Of a stretch of 64,000 nucleotides of DNA, positions 7,888 to 16,243 are shown in pieces. A program made the position numbers and the translations under genes. The stretch comes from JACVRW01 sp963846505 (GTDB taxonomy: Bacteria > Actinomycetota > Thermoleophilia > Solirubrobacterales > Thermoleophilaceae), in NCBI GenBank assembly GCA_963846505.1, contig CAWJWD010000004.1, positions 1-64,000 of the forward strand, read 5' to 3'. Within the stretch, counting starts at the first letter, position 1. Every line of letters starts with the position of its first letter. Under the pieces are notes generated by a model that did not search any database, was not told where the DNA came from, and saw only the letters and a list, made by a program, of their open reading frames with translations.

Positions 7888-8121
7888 GGGCAGCCCGCCG
7901 ATCGCGACCGCTCGCACGGGCCGCGCCGACTCCCCAAGTCCCCCCGCCATGAACCGTCCCCTGCCCGCGCAGGCCGGCTCGCTGCTGGCCGCATTCCTGC
8001 TGACCCTCGCCGCCTCGTGCCTCGCCGCGGCGGCCTTCACGGCCAACGCCGCGGGCGCCTCGGCGCGCGGCGACCGCGACCGCGAGCCGCGCGGCGCGGG
8101 CAAGCGCTCGCAGCGCCGGTC

Positions 8122-8684
8122 GTGCTTGGCGCGCGTGCGCGAGCGCCAGCCGGCCCTTCGGGGTCGGCAAGGGGACGCTGATCCGCGGCCTGCTGGAACG
8201 CGTGCCCGGCTTCGAGCTGTCGGTCTCGGCCACCACGCGTCGCCCCGGCGCAGGCGAGGTGAACGGCCGCGACTACCACTTTCTTAGTTCCGAGGAGTTC
8301 GATCGCCGCGTGCGCGCCGGCGAGTTCGTCGAGCACGCCGAGTACGCCGGCAACCACTACGGCACGCTGCGCTCCGAGCTCACGCGCCCCGCCCGCGGGA
8401 TCGTGCTGGAGATCGACGTCCAGGGCGCCCGCCAGGTGCGGGAGACGCTGCCGGACGCGATGCACATCTTCATCGAGCCGCCCGCGGACCAGTCGCTGGA
8501 GACACTGCGCGAACGCCTGGCCGCGCGCGCGTCGGATTCTCCGGAGCAGGTCGAGCGGCGACTCGCCGCCGCGCAGGGCGGAACTGGCGGCGGCCCGGAG
8601 TTCCACAAGCGCATCGTCAACGACGACCTGGAGCGGGCGCTCGGGGAACTCACCGAGCTTGCCGCTACCATGTGCGGGCCTTGA
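8122..8684 (+). CDS. gmk: Guanylate kinase (frameshifted near the P-loop)
   Basis: Gmk phosphorylates GMP to GDP with ATP, in purine nucleotide supply. From 'VGKGTLIRGLLERVPG' onward the protein is a clean match: 'SVSATTRRP', 'GEVNGRDYHF', 'LEIDVQGARQV' and 'RIVNDDLERAL'. The P-loop is split: 'AGPSG' reads in frame 1 and 'VGKGT' in frame 0. One G in the run at 8160-8163 is missing, so a GGGGG to GGGG deletion explains the break. The true N-terminus is unclear; GTG 8122 is a provisional start. The stop overlaps the rpoZ start (TTGA). Gmk and RpoZ are normally essential or near-essential, so a sequence error is far likelier than decay. Confidence 0.82.
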
Positions 8685-8907
8685 TTAAACCACGCCTAGA
8701 CAACTTGCTCGCCAGGTCGACTCCCACTACGCCGTCGTCCTCGTCGCCGCCAAGCGCGCGCGGCAGATCAACTCCTACTACCACAACCTCGGCGAGGGCA
8801 CCTTCGACGAGTACCCGCCTCCGATGGTGGAGACGGGCTCGAAGAACTACCTCAAGATCGCACTCGAGGAAGTCGCCGCCGGGAAGATCAAGTACCGGTA
8901 CCGCTAG
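8681..8907 (+). CDS. rpoZ: RNA polymerase omega subunit (single-base deletion)
   Basis: Omega is the small chaperone-like subunit that stabilises beta-prime in RNA polymerase. 'IKPRLDNLLA' is followed, one frame over, by 'QVDSHYAVVLVAAKRARQIN' and a tail ending 'EEVAAGKIKYRYR'. TTG 8681 is preferred as start because it overlaps the gmk stop and gives the usual 'xIKPRLD' beginning. The frame break lies at 8711-8714, where GCCAGG should be GCCCAGG. Restored length is about 75 residues, normal for actinobacterial omega. Order gmk-rpoZ-coaBC is the standard actinobacterial arrangement. Confidence 0.85.
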
Positions 8908-8914
8908 GGCGGTC

Positions 8915-10300
8915 ATGGCGCGCGTCCTGCTCGGCGTGTCCGGCGGGATCGCCGCCTACAAAGCGGTAGAGGTGGTCCGGCTCCTGACAGGGGCCGGCCA
9001 CGCCGTGCGCGTGATCCAGACGCCGACGAGCCTGCGCTTCGTCGGCCGCGCGACCTTCGAGGCAGTCACCGACGCGCCGGTGCTGGTCGACGAGTTCGAG
9101 CCGGATCCCGCCCGCGGCGCCTACCCCGGCGAGGCCGCGCCCCGAGCACGACCCGATCTCCCATCTCGAGCTGGTGCGCCGTTGCGACGCCTACTGCGTC
9201 GTCCCGGCCTCGGCCAACACGCTCGCCAAGCTGGCGAGCGGTCTCGCCGACAACCTGCTCACGAGCGCCGCGCTCGCCTGCCGTGCGCCCTTGCTCGTGG
9301 CGCCGGCGATGAACAACGCGATGTGGGAGCACCCCGCGACCGCCGCCAACGTCGAGACGCTGCGCTCCGCGGGGCGTCATCGTCGTCGGTCCCGGACAGC
9401 GGGCGCCTGGCCTCGCGCGGAGAGGCTGGGGTGGGCCGGCTCGCCGAGCCCGCTGAGATCGCAGCGGCGATCGAGGCTGCGGCAAGCTCGACCGAGGGGC
9501 GATCACCTCGACGCGGCGAAGACGGCACCGAGGGAGGGCGCTCCGCAGGAGGAGGCTGCTTCGGCAGCCTCGGAGGAGCACGGAGCGAGCCTCGTCTTCA
9601 ACGGTCGCCGTTCGCTCGGCGGCGTGCGCGTGCTGGTCACCGCCGGCGGGACGCGGGAGCCGATCGACTCCGTGCGCTACGTCGGCAACCGTTCCTCCGG
9701 CCGCATGGGCTTGGCGCTGGCCGAGGAGGCAGCGGCGCGTGGGGCGCCGAGGTGGTCGCGATCTGCGCGAACGTCTCGCTGCCGCGACCCGAGGGCGTGC
9801 GCGTGATCGACGTCGAGACGGCGGCGGAGCTCGAAGCCGCCGCGCGCGCCGAGTTCGCCGAGGCGGACGTGCTGCTGATGGCCGCCGCCGTGGCGGACTT
9901 CCGGCCGGCCGCGCCGGCGGACGACAAGATCACCAAGACCGGCCGCGACGGCCTCGCGATCGAGCTCGAGCCGACCACCGACGTGCTCGCCGCGCTGTCG
10001 GCGGCGCGGCGTCCCGGGCAGACGCTGATCGGCTTTGCCGCCGAGCACGGGGAGGGCGCCGTCGAGCGCGGCCGCGGCAAGCTCGAGCGCAAGGGCCTCG
10101 ACGCCGTCGTCGTCAACGACATCTCGCGCACGGACATCGGCTTCGACACAGCCGACAACGAGGTGGTGATCATCACCGCCGCGGGTGAGCAGTCGGTCGG
10201 CCTGCGCTCGAAGGCGGCCGTGGCCGCCGCCGTGCTCGACGCGGTCGCGTCCTTGCGGACGACGGCTGCCTCGGGGAGTACTTTGGAAGGGAGCACGTGA
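8915..10300 (+). CDS. coaBC: Bifunctional phosphopantothenoylcysteine synthetase/decarboxylase (several frameshifts)
   Basis: CoaBC makes 4-phosphopantetheine for coenzyme A: the N-terminal flavin domain (CoaC) decarboxylates and the C-terminal domain (CoaB) ligates cysteine. 'LLGVSGGIAAYKAVE', 'PASANTLAKLASGLADNLL', 'VAPAMNNAMW' and the CoaB motifs 'TAGGTREPID' and 'GNRSSGRMG' are all present, as are 'KITKTG' and 'VVVNDIS'. They fall in different frames: shifts occur near 9137 (CCCC), 9370 (GGGG), 9402, somewhere in 9480-9570, and 9740. Most are one extra base. The linker between domains looks unusually long and low-complexity but is obscured by these breaks. It probably encodes a working enzyme behind sequence errors. 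Confidence 0.82.
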   Translation: MARVLLGVSGGIAAYKAVEVVRLLTGAGHAVRVIQTPTSLRFVGRATFEAVTDAPVLVDEFEPDPARGAYPGEAAPRARPDLPSRAGAPLRRLLRRPGLGQHARQAGERSRRQPAHERRARLPCALARGAGDEQRDVGAPRDRRQRRDAALRGASSSSVPDSGRLASRGEAGVGRLAEPAEIAAAIEAAASSTEGRSPRRGEDGTEGGRSAGGGCFGSLGGARSEPRLQRSPFARRRARAGHRRRDAGADRLRALRRQPFLRPHGLGAGRGGSGAWGAEVVAICANVSLPRPEGVRVIDVETAAELEAAARAEFAEADVLLMAAAVADFRPAAPADDKITKTGRDGLAIELEPTTDVLAALSAARRPGQTLIGFAAEHGEGAVERGRGKLERKGLDAVVVNDISRTDIGFDTADNEVVIITAAGEQSVGLRSKAAVAAAVLDAVASLRTTAASGSTLEGST

Positions 10301-10662
10301 GCGAATCCGCGTACGACCTCTTCCGCAAGGGCAGCGACCTGCTCGACCGCGGCGATTTCATGGCCGCGGCGATCCCCCTCGAACGCGCCCGCGACCTCGA
10401 GCCCGAGCAGAGCTCGATCCGCGAAGCGCTCGGCCGCGCCTACTTCCGCTCGGCTCGATTCAGCCAGGCGGCCGACGAGTTCGCCGCCGTCGTCGAGCGC
10501 CACCCGGTCAACCACTACGCCCACTTCTGCCTCGGCCGGGCGCTCGCCAAGACCGGCCGTCGCTGGGAGGCCAGCCGCCACGCCGCCCTGGCCGCCGGCA
10601 TGCGACCCGACCGCGAGGACTACGTCGAGTTCCGCGACCGCCTGCGCTCCGACGCCGCCTAG
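10297..10662 (+). CDS. TPR-repeat protein
   Basis: A 121-residue protein consisting of about three tetratricopeptide repeats ('ALGRAYFRSARFSQAADEFA' type helices at residues ~7-105). TPRs mediate protein-protein contacts, and no catalytic domain is attached. GTG 10297 overlaps the coaBC stop (GTGA) and has a GGGAG ribosome site, so the gene is the last member of the gmk-rpoZ-coaBC transcription unit. A partner is not evident from context. Confidence 0.8.
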   Translation: MSESAYDLFRKGSDLLDRGDFMAAAIPLERARDLEPEQSSIREALGRAYFRSARFSQAADEFAAVVERHPVNHYAHFCLGRALAKTGRRWEASRHAALAAGMRPDREDYVEFRDRLRSDAA

Positions 10663-10709
10663 CCAGGTCCGTCCGCTCGTCCGCCTAGATTCACATCATC
10701 CAACAAAGC

Positions 10710-10741
10710 GGCCCCGGCGCTGCTGAAGACAGCCCGGGGCC
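10710..10741 (+). terminator. Stem-loop after the coaBC operon
   Basis: GGCCCCGG (10710-10717) pairs with CCGGGGCC (10734-10741), with an inner GCTG/CAGC pairing. It lies between the TPR gene and the next ribosome-binding site (AGGAGG, 10748-10753). It could be a terminator of the operon or a 5' leader hairpin of the next gene. No T-run is seen. Confidence 0.45.
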
Positions 10742-10763
10742 TGGCACAGGAGGTTCAGCTCCC

Positions 10764-11045
10764 ATGCGCGATCAGCGTATCCCGGGCGATTCGTCCGGAG
10801 ACCCGCACACCCTCAAACAGGCCCTGCTCATGCTGGTCTTGGAGGACCGTCCCGGCCTCTGGACCCTCGCCGAGCTCGACCGTCAGCTGCATCCCTCGTC
10901 CGACACCCAACTCGGCGACGAGCCGTCACGGGTGGACGTCGAGGACGCCGTCGAGGACCTCTACGCCGCCGGGTTGCTCCACCGGCTCGGCACGTTCGTC
11001 TTCGCGTCTCGGGCCGCGCACGCAGCGCAGCTCCTGGCCGAGTAG
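10764..11045 (+). CDS. Small hypothetical protein, possible winged-helix fold
   Basis: A 93-residue soluble protein. The order of elements ('LKQALLMLVLEDRPGLWTLA', 'DVEDAVEDLYAAGLLHRLG', then a short beta pair 'TFVFAS') resembles a compact winged-helix domain, but this is pattern recognition only. A strong AGGAGG lies about 10 bases before the ATG and a hairpin precedes it. The gene stands alone between two hairpins. Function unknown; a small DNA-binding protein is one possibility. Confidence 0.6.
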   Translation: MRDQRIPGDSSGDPHTLKQALLMLVLEDRPGLWTLAELDRQLHPSSDTQLGDEPSRVDVEDAVEDLYAAGLLHRLGTFVFASRAAHAAQLLAE

Positions 11046-11065
11046 AACGACAGGCACAGATGGGA

Positions 11066-11095
11066 AGGGGCGCCGCCAGAGCAGCCGGCGCCCCT
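11066..11095 (+). terminator. 10-bp GC stem-loop
   Basis: AGGGGCGCCG (11066-11075) pairs perfectly with CGGCGCCCCT (11086-11095), loop of 10 bases, 20 bases after the preceding stop codon. It probably terminates the 10764-11045 transcript. The rest of the gap to 11306 shows no gene, RNA or repeat. Confidence 0.6.
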
Positions 11096-11306
11096 CCGAA
11101 CCCCCGCGACCCACGGCCCGAACCGCTGCGCACCAAGGGGATGGGCCGTCTAACTCCCGCATACGAGGCATAAAACGGCCCACCCCCGCCGAAACCGCGC
11201 GGAGGGACGATGGGAGCGCCACCAACCACCCTTCCCACCCCCGGTGCTGCCGTTCTCTACCGACGCCACGAACTCCCAGCACCCCGACAGGCGGGACGCA
11301 CCAACC

Positions 11307-11738
11307 TCAGTCCGGCAACCAACCCCCGCCACCGCTCGGAGTCGCCACTTCCCCCCGAGCCCGGGCCGCGTAGTCGCGCACCGCCAGAGCTCCCTCGGTG
11401 ATCAGTCCCAGCAAGCGGTCCACGCCGCGCTCGTCCACGGCCGCGACCGGCAGATCGGCCTGCACCCAGATGTCACGCGAGCGGGTGCAGCCGAAGCGCA
11501 CCAGGCGCGTCTGGCGGTTCCACCACAGCAGCATCCACGGGTCGAGGTCCTCGGCGCCGGGCAGCGCCATGGCCTGGGCGCGCAGCAGTTCGTCGGCGAT
11601 TCGCAGGCCGACGTCCAACGGCCAGCCGCCCAGTGCGTCGGCCGGGATCGTGATGCCCCACTCGCCGTGCGCGAGGCGGCGCAGCCCCAACTCCGGCTGG
11701 GCGGCGAGGTACTGGTCGACGACGTCGACGGCGGCCAT
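11307..11738 (-). CDS. YbjN-domain protein
   Basis: A 143-residue protein resembling the YbjN family (putative sensory-transduction or type III secretion chaperone-like fold). Characteristic features are a C-terminal pattern of 'WMLLWWNRQTRLVRFG', 'DIWVQADLPVAAVDERGVDRLLG' and a final amphipathic helix. Members of this fold are thought to bind other proteins; a specific partner is not evident. The ATG at 11738 is preceded by TACCCT 6 bases upstream, a leaderless-type promoter. It is divergent from dtd with 31 bases between starts. Confidence 0.65.
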   Translation of the reverse strand: MAAVDVVDQYLAAQPELGLRRLAHGEWGITIPADALGGWPLDVGLRIADELLRAQAMALPGAEDLDPWMLLWWNRQTRLVRFGCTRSRDIWVQADLPVAAVDERGVDRLLGLITEGALAVRDYAARARGEVATPSGGGGWLPD

Positions 11739-11769
11739 CGCAGGAGGGTACGCGTCAGACTGGCGCCTG

Positions 11770-12192
11770 ATGCGTGCGCTCGTGCAGCGGGTCTCGGAGG
11801 CGTCGGTCGAGGTCGAGGGCGACGAGGTCGCCAAGATCGGCCCCGGCCTGCTGATCCTGCTCGGGATGCGCCGAGGCGACGGCACCGAGCAGGCGGACAA
11901 GATCGCTCGCAAGCTGCTCGCCCTGCGCGTGTTCGCCGACGAGGAGGGCCGCATGAACCGCAGCGTCGGGGACGTCGGCGGCGAGCTGCTGTGCGTCAGC
12001 CAGTTCACCCTCTACGGCGACGCGCGCAAGGGCAACCGCCCGAGCTACGTCGAGGCGGCGCCGCCCGAGGAGGCCGAGCCGCTCTACGAACGGGTACGCG
12101 CCGCGCTCGGCGCGCAGGGCGGGGTGTTCGGCGCCCACATGCGGGTGAGCCTCGTCAACGACGGTCCGGTGACGCTGCTCCTCGAAGCCTGA
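11770..12192 (+). CDS. dtd: D-aminoacyl-tRNA deacylase
   Basis: DTD hydrolyses D-amino acids, and Gly-tRNA-Ala, from tRNA as a proofreading enzyme. At 140 residues it has the family length. The defining motifs are visible: 'SQFTLYGD' around residue 77 and the C-terminal 'VNDGPVTLLLE' (Gly-cisPro region), with an N-terminal 'MRALVQRVSEASVEV'. It is divergent from the YbjN-like gene; the next gene starts 47 bases downstream with its own ribosome site. The call is secure. Confidence 0.93.
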   Translation: MRALVQRVSEASVEVEGDEVAKIGPGLLILLGMRRGDGTEQADKIARKLLALRVFADEEGRMNRSVGDVGGELLCVSQFTLYGDARKGNRPSYVEAAPPEEAEPLYERVRAALGAQGGVFGAHMRVSLVNDGPVTLLLEA

Positions 12193-12238
12193 GCCCATGC
12201 GACACTTGGCCGAGGTTGACTCGCCAGGAGGGTGGAGA

Positions 12239-14236
12239 ATGAGCATGAGCGAGGAACGGCGGGCCGTGCTCCGTGCGGTCTGCGACACGGTCGTGCCATG
12301 CGTGGAGCGCGCGGACGACCCGGACGGCTTCTGGGCGCGGCGCGCCAGCGACGTGGGCGCGCCCGAGGCGCTCGAGCAGGTCATCGAGCTGATGCCGGCC
12401 TTCCAGCAGGAGGGCCTGGCCCAGATGCTCGACGGGCTCGGGGAGATCGGCTTCGCGACCGCCTCGCAGCGCTCGCGCGAGCAGCTGCTGACCAACCTCA
12501 ACGCGCTCGGCCCGGCGGCCGCTGCCGGCGTCTCGGCGCTGGCCGGCCTGACGCTGTTCCTCTCCTACGGCGCCCCCGATCCGCAGACCGGCCAGAACCC
12601 GTTCTGGCGCAGCTTCGGCTACCCGGGTCCGGCCGGTCGCGCCATCGACCGAGCCGCAAGCCGATCGTCCCGCTCGTCCCGGAGGGCGACGAGCTCGCGC
12701 TCGACGCCGACGTCTGCATCGTCGGCTCGGGCGCCGGGGGAGGGGTGATCGCCGGCGAGCTGGCCCAGCGCGGGCTGAAGGTGGTCATCCTCGAGGCCGC
12801 CGGCTACTTCGACGAGTCGGACTTCAACCAGCTCGAGCTCTGGGCCTACCAGAACATGTACTGGCGCGGCGGACCCACGCCGACGGCGGACCTCAACGTC
12901 AGCCTCTACGCCGGCACGGCGCTCGGCGGCGGCACCGTCATCAACTGGACCAACTCGCTGCGCACGCGGCCCTGGGTGCGCGAGCAGTGGGCGCGCGAGC
13001 ACGGGCTCGAGGGCCTCGACGGCCCCGACTACGACGCGCACATGGACGCCGTCTTCGAGCGCCTGCTCGTCAACGACCGCTGCTCGGACCTCAACGGCAC
13101 CCAGACGCGGATGAAGGAGGGGGCGCGAGGCGCTCGGCTGGTCGTTCGAGACGATCCTGCGCAACGTCGACGAGCGCCGCTACGACCCGGCCACGGCCGG
13201 CTTCATCGGCTTCGGCGACCAGAGCGGCGCCAAGCAGAGCGTGCTCAAGACCTACCTCGCCGACGCGGTCGCCAACGGGGCCGAGGTCGTCGTGCGCTGC
13301 CAGGCCCAGCGAGTGCTGACCGAGAGCGGGCGCGCCAGCGGGGTGGAGGGCCTCTACGCCGATCCGGTCAGCGGCAAGACCGCACGCGTGACCGTGCGCG
13401 CCCCGCGCGTCGTGGTCGCCTGCGGCGCGCTCGAGTCCCCGGCGCTGCTGCTGCGCTCGGGCATCGGCGGGCCGGCCGTCGGCCAGCACCTGCACCTGCA
13501 TCCCTGCACGGCGATCATGGGCGTCTACGGCGAGGACCAGCGCGCCTGGTGGGGGCCGCCGCAGGCGGGACTGGTCGACGAGTTCGCGAACGTCGAGGAC
13601 GGCTACGGCTTCCTGATCGAGTCGACCCAGTACGCGGTCGGCACCGGGGCCGCGGCCGTGCCGTTCACCTCGGGCGAGCAGCACAAGCAGCTGATGGAGG
13701 GCTTTCGCAACGGCGCCAGCTTCATCGGCCTGCTGCGCGACCGCGGCGCCGGCATGGTCGTCGTCGACGACGCCGGCCAGGCCGTGCCGCTCTACTCGCT
13801 CACCGACGAGCTCGACGTGCGCAACGCCAAGCGCGCGATCGAGGCCCAGATCCGGCTGCACCACGCCGCCGGCGCACGCGAGATCGCGGCGCTGGCCAGC
13901 GGCCTGCCGCGCTGGGGCGCCGGCCAGGACCTCGAGGCCTTCGTCGAGCGTTGCCAGCGCGTGCCGCTGCGCGCCGGCGGCTTCCGCCTCTTCGCAGCCC
14001 ACCAGATGGGCACCTGCCGCATGGGCAGCGACGCGAGCACCAGCGTCGCCGACCCGTGGGGCGAGCTGCACGACACCCCGGGCGTGTGGATCGGCGACTC
14101 GAGCGCCTTCCCGACGTCCTCCGGCACCAATCCGATGATCACCGTGATGGCCCTCGCCCGCCGCACCGCGGGGGCGATCGCCGCCACGCCGACGGGCAGC
14201 GCCGCGGCACCCGCGACCGCGCCGGTCGGCGGCTGA
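12239..14236 (+). CDS. GMC-family FAD oxidoreductase with N-terminal Gluconate-2-dehydrogenase-subunit-3-like domain (two frameshifts)
   Basis: The first ~130 residues resemble the small gluconate 2-dehydrogenase subunit 3 domain ('RRAVLRAVCDTVVP', 'FLSYGAPDPQTGQNPFWR'). A GMC domain follows, with FAD-binding 'VGSGAGGGVIAGELA', the 'TALGGGTVINW' motif and the C-terminal 'HQMGTCRMG' and 'PTSSGTNPMITVMALA'. This fused layout is seen in long-chain alcohol oxidase-like proteins, which oxidise alcohols to aldehydes. An AGGAGGG site precedes ATG 12239. A base is missing near 12649-12651 and an extra C lies at 13126 (GCG-C-GAG); both are probably sequence errors. The aldehyde dehydrogenase gene 13 bases downstream suggests an alcohol-to-acid pathway; the substrate is unknown. 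Confidence 0.8.
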
Positions 14237-14249
14237 AAGGAGACACCGC

Positions 14250-15686
14250 ATGGCAGCAGTGGCAGACGCGCTCGTTCGAGACCAGCTCTTCATCGGCGGG
14301 GAGTGGACCGACCCCGCCGGCGACGGCACGATCGAGGTGATCAACCCGTCGACCGAGGAGGTCGTCGGTCGCGTCCCCGAGGGCACGACCGAGGACGCCG
14401 ACCGCGCCGTGCGCGCGGCCCGCGCCGCCTTCGACTCCTGGTCGCAGGTCTCGCCCTACGACCGCGCCGCGCTCTGCGGGGCGATCGGCGCCAAGCTGGC
14501 CGAGCGCGGTGACGAGCTCGCCGCGCTCATCGCGACCGAGATGGGCATGCCGCTCAAGCTCGCGCGCATGATCCAAGCGGGGCTGCCGGCCGGCACGTTC
14601 GCGGCCATCCCGCAACTGGTCGAGCAGATCGAGTGGGAGGAGGAGGTCGGCAACTCGCTGATCGTGCGCGAGCCGGCCGGCGTGGTCGCGGCGATCACGC
14701 CCTGGAACTACCCGCTGCACCAGATCGCGCTCAAGGTCGCGCCGGCACTGGCGGCGGGCTGCACGGTGGTGGTCAAGCCCAGCGAGGTCGTGCCGCTGAA
14801 CGCGTTCGTGCTGGCCGAGATCGTGGAGCAGGTCGGCCTGCCGGCGGGCGTCTTCAACCTCGTCACCGGCACCGGCCCGGTGGTCGGCGAGGCGCTCGTC
14901 ACCCATGCCGAGACGGACATGGTCTCGTTCACCGGCTCCACGCGTGCGGGGCGGCGGGTGTCCGAGCTGGCCTCGCAGGCGGTCAAGCCGGTGGCGTTGG
15001 AGCTCGGCGGCAAGTCGCCGAACGTGATCCTCGACGACGCCGACCTCTCGCGGGCGGTGCCGGACGGCGTCGCCAAGTGCTTCCTCAACTCGGGCCAGAC
15101 CTGCAGCGCGCTCACGCGCATGCTCGTCCCGCGCGAGCGCCTGGCCGAGGCCGAGCAGATCGCCGCGGCGACCGCCGAGGCGTTCACGCCCGGCGACCCC
15201 TTCGACGCGGGCTCGCGTCTGGGGCCGCTGGTCTCCGAGACCCAGCTCGAGCGCGTGCGCGGCTACATCGAACGCGGCCAGTCCGAGGGGGCGAGGCTCG
15301 TGACCGGCGGCGCCGAGCCGCCCGAGGGCGCCGAGCAGGGCTACTTCGTGCGTCCGACCGTCTTCTCCGACGTCACCACCGAGATGACGATCGCCCAGGA
15401 GGAGATCTTCGGGCCGGTGCTGGCGATCATGCCCTACGACAGCGAGGAGGAGGCCGTCGCGATCGCCAACGACACCGTCTACGGCCTCGCGGGCGGCGTC
15501 TGGTCGGCCGACGAGGAGCGGGCGCGGGCGGTCGCGCGCAAGCTGCGCACCGGGCAGATCGAGATCAACGGCGGCGCCTTCAACCCGATGGCCCCGTTCG
15601 GTGGCTTCAAGCAGTCCGGGCACGGGCGCGAGGCCGGCCGCTACGGCATCGAGGAGTTCCTCGTCGCGAAGTCGTTGCAGCTCTGA
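14250..15686 (+). CDS. NAD(P)-dependent aldehyde dehydrogenase
   Basis: A complete 478-residue ALDH superfamily enzyme. The catalytic set is visible: N153 in 'TPWNYP', K176 in 'VVKPSE', E251 in 'LELGGKSP' and nucleophile C285 in 'SGQTCSA'. The C-terminal 'GPVLAIMPYDSEEEAV' and 'PFGGFKQSGHGRE' are also typical. It oxidises an aldehyde to the acid in the cytoplasm. GAAAGGAG lies 6-7 bases before the ATG. It is co-transcribed with the GMC oxidoreductase, which probably supplies its aldehyde. The strong stem-loop just downstream closes this two-gene operon. Substrate class (aliphatic versus betaine-type) cannot be told from sequence alone. Confidence 0.9.
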   Translation: MAAVADALVRDQLFIGGEWTDPAGDGTIEVINPSTEEVVGRVPEGTTEDADRAVRAARAAFDSWSQVSPYDRAALCGAIGAKLAERGDELAALIATEMGMPLKLARMIQAGLPAGTFAAIPQLVEQIEWEEEVGNSLIVREPAGVVAAITPWNYPLHQIALKVAPALAAGCTVVVKPSEVVPLNAFVLAEIVEQVGLPAGVFNLVTGTGPVVGEALVTHAETDMVSFTGSTRAGRRVSELASQAVKPVALELGGKSPNVILDDADLSRAVPDGVAKCFLNSGQTCSALTRMLVPRERLAEAEQIAAATAEAFTPGDPFDAGSRLGPLVSETQLERVRGYIERGQSEGARLVTGGAEPPEGAEQGYFVRPTVFSDVTTEMTIAQEEIFGPVLAIMPYDSEEEAVAIANDTVYGLAGGVWSADEERARAVARKLRTGQIEINGGAFNPMAPFGGFKQSGHGREAGRYGIEEFLVAKSLQL

Positions 15687-15692
15687 TCGGGG

Positions 15693-15721
15693 GCGGGGCG
15701 CGACGCCGAGTCGCGCCCCGC
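15693..15721 (+). terminator. 12-bp GC stem-loop ending the alcohol/aldehyde operon
   Basis: GCGGGGCGCGAC (15693-15704) and GTCGCGCCCCGC (15710-15721) pair perfectly around a 5-base loop, 7 bases after the ALDH stop. No T-run follows, but stem strength and placement support termination. It directly abuts the rimP promoter. Confidence 0.7.
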
Positions 15722-15730
15722 GCTCACGTC

Positions 15731-15736
15731 TATACT
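15731..15736 (+). promoter_or_regulatory. -10 box of the rimP-nusA operon (TATACT)
   Basis: TATACT is a near-consensus actinobacterial -10 element immediately after the ALDH terminator. It would start a transcript around 15743, ten bases before the leader ORF. The matching -35 region falls inside the preceding stem-loop and is weak. Confidence 0.6.
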
Positions 15737-15752
15737 CGTCAGCGACTTTCAG

Positions 15753-15815
15753 ATGACGGCGGCCCTCGGCCGCCTCTGGAGGTGGGCCTTGCAGCCCACC
15801 TTTTTTTCGCACTGA
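15753..15815 (+). CDS. Possible 20-codon leader peptide of the rimP operon
   Basis: ATG 15753 opens a 20-residue ORF (MTAALGRLWRW, then ALQPTFFSH) that runs through both leader hairpins and their T-tract. It stops at TGA 15813-15815, overlapping the rimP ATG at 15815 by one base. Ribosomes translating it would melt the terminator and could reinitiate at rimP. There is no obvious Shine-Dalgarno sequence and the two Trp codons are not a convincing sensor run, so translation is unproven. Confidence 0.35.
   Translation: MTAALGRLWRWALQPTFFSH
15758..15807 (+). terminator. Leader attenuator of rimP-nusA: hairpin plus intrinsic terminator
   Basis: A first stem GGCGGCC/GGCCGCC (15758-15764 with 15768-15774) is followed by a textbook intrinsic terminator: GGTGGGC (15781-15787) pairs with GCCCACC (15794-15800) around six bases, then seven T residues (15801-15807). 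It is the only canonical T-tailed terminator I found in the window. It lies between promoter and rimP, so it must act by attenuation. Proteobacterial rimP and nusA leaders are known to be controlled by premature termination, with NusA feeding back on its own operon. Confidence 0.8.
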
Positions 15816-16243
15816 TGCAGATGAACGACCTCACCCAGATCATCGAAGAGCGCCTCGCCTCCGCCGAGCCGGAGGTCGAAGTGCTTGCCGTGGAACAGAT
15901 CGCGGCCGAGCGGCTGCGGCTGACGATCGACCGTGCGAGCGGCGTCGATCTGGAGCTGTGCGAGCGAGTGACCAAGCACCTGCGCGACCTGCTGGTCGAC
16001 TACAGCCTCGAGGTCTCGTCGCCCGGCCCGCAGCGCCCGCTGACGAAGCCGGACCACTTCCGTCGCTTCCTCGGCCGTCGCGCACGCGTGCGTCTGCGCC
16101 AGGCTCGCGGCGGCCATAAGAGCTATACGGGCGAGCTGGTCGGCGCCTCCGACGACGAGGTCACGGTGGCGGCCGACGACGGGATCGTGTCGATCCCGTA
16201 CTCGGAGATCGGAAAGAGCAACCTGCTGGAGGGGGAGCGATGA
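15815..16243 (+). CDS. rimP: Ribosome maturation factor RimP
   Basis: A 142-residue RimP, required for assembly of the 30S subunit. The N-terminal alpha/beta domain is followed by 'VSSPGPQRPLTKPDHFRRFLGR', the most conserved RimP segment, and a small SH3-like C-terminal domain ending 'IPYSEIGKSNLL'. It is the first gene of the conserved rimP-nusA-ylxR-infB cluster. Its ATG overlaps the stop of the leader ORF (TGATG), and its own stop overlaps nusA (ATGA). A second in-frame ATG at 15821 could also serve as start. Confidence 0.93.
   Translation: MQMNDLTQIIEERLASAEPEVEVLAVEQIAAERLRLTIDRASGVDLELCERVTKHLRDLLVDYSLEVSSPGPQRPLTKPDHFRRFLGRRARVRLRQARGGHKSYTGELVGASDDEVTVAADDGIVSIPYSEIGKSNLLEGER

Noticed and set aside
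7949..8287. ORF with a signal-peptide-like start (MNRPLPAQAGSLLAAF...) upstream of gmk
   Set aside because: It runs out of frame into gmk, has no ribosome site, and its second half is Arg-rich out-of-frame translation of guanylate kinase. A small exported protein broken by an error cannot be excluded.
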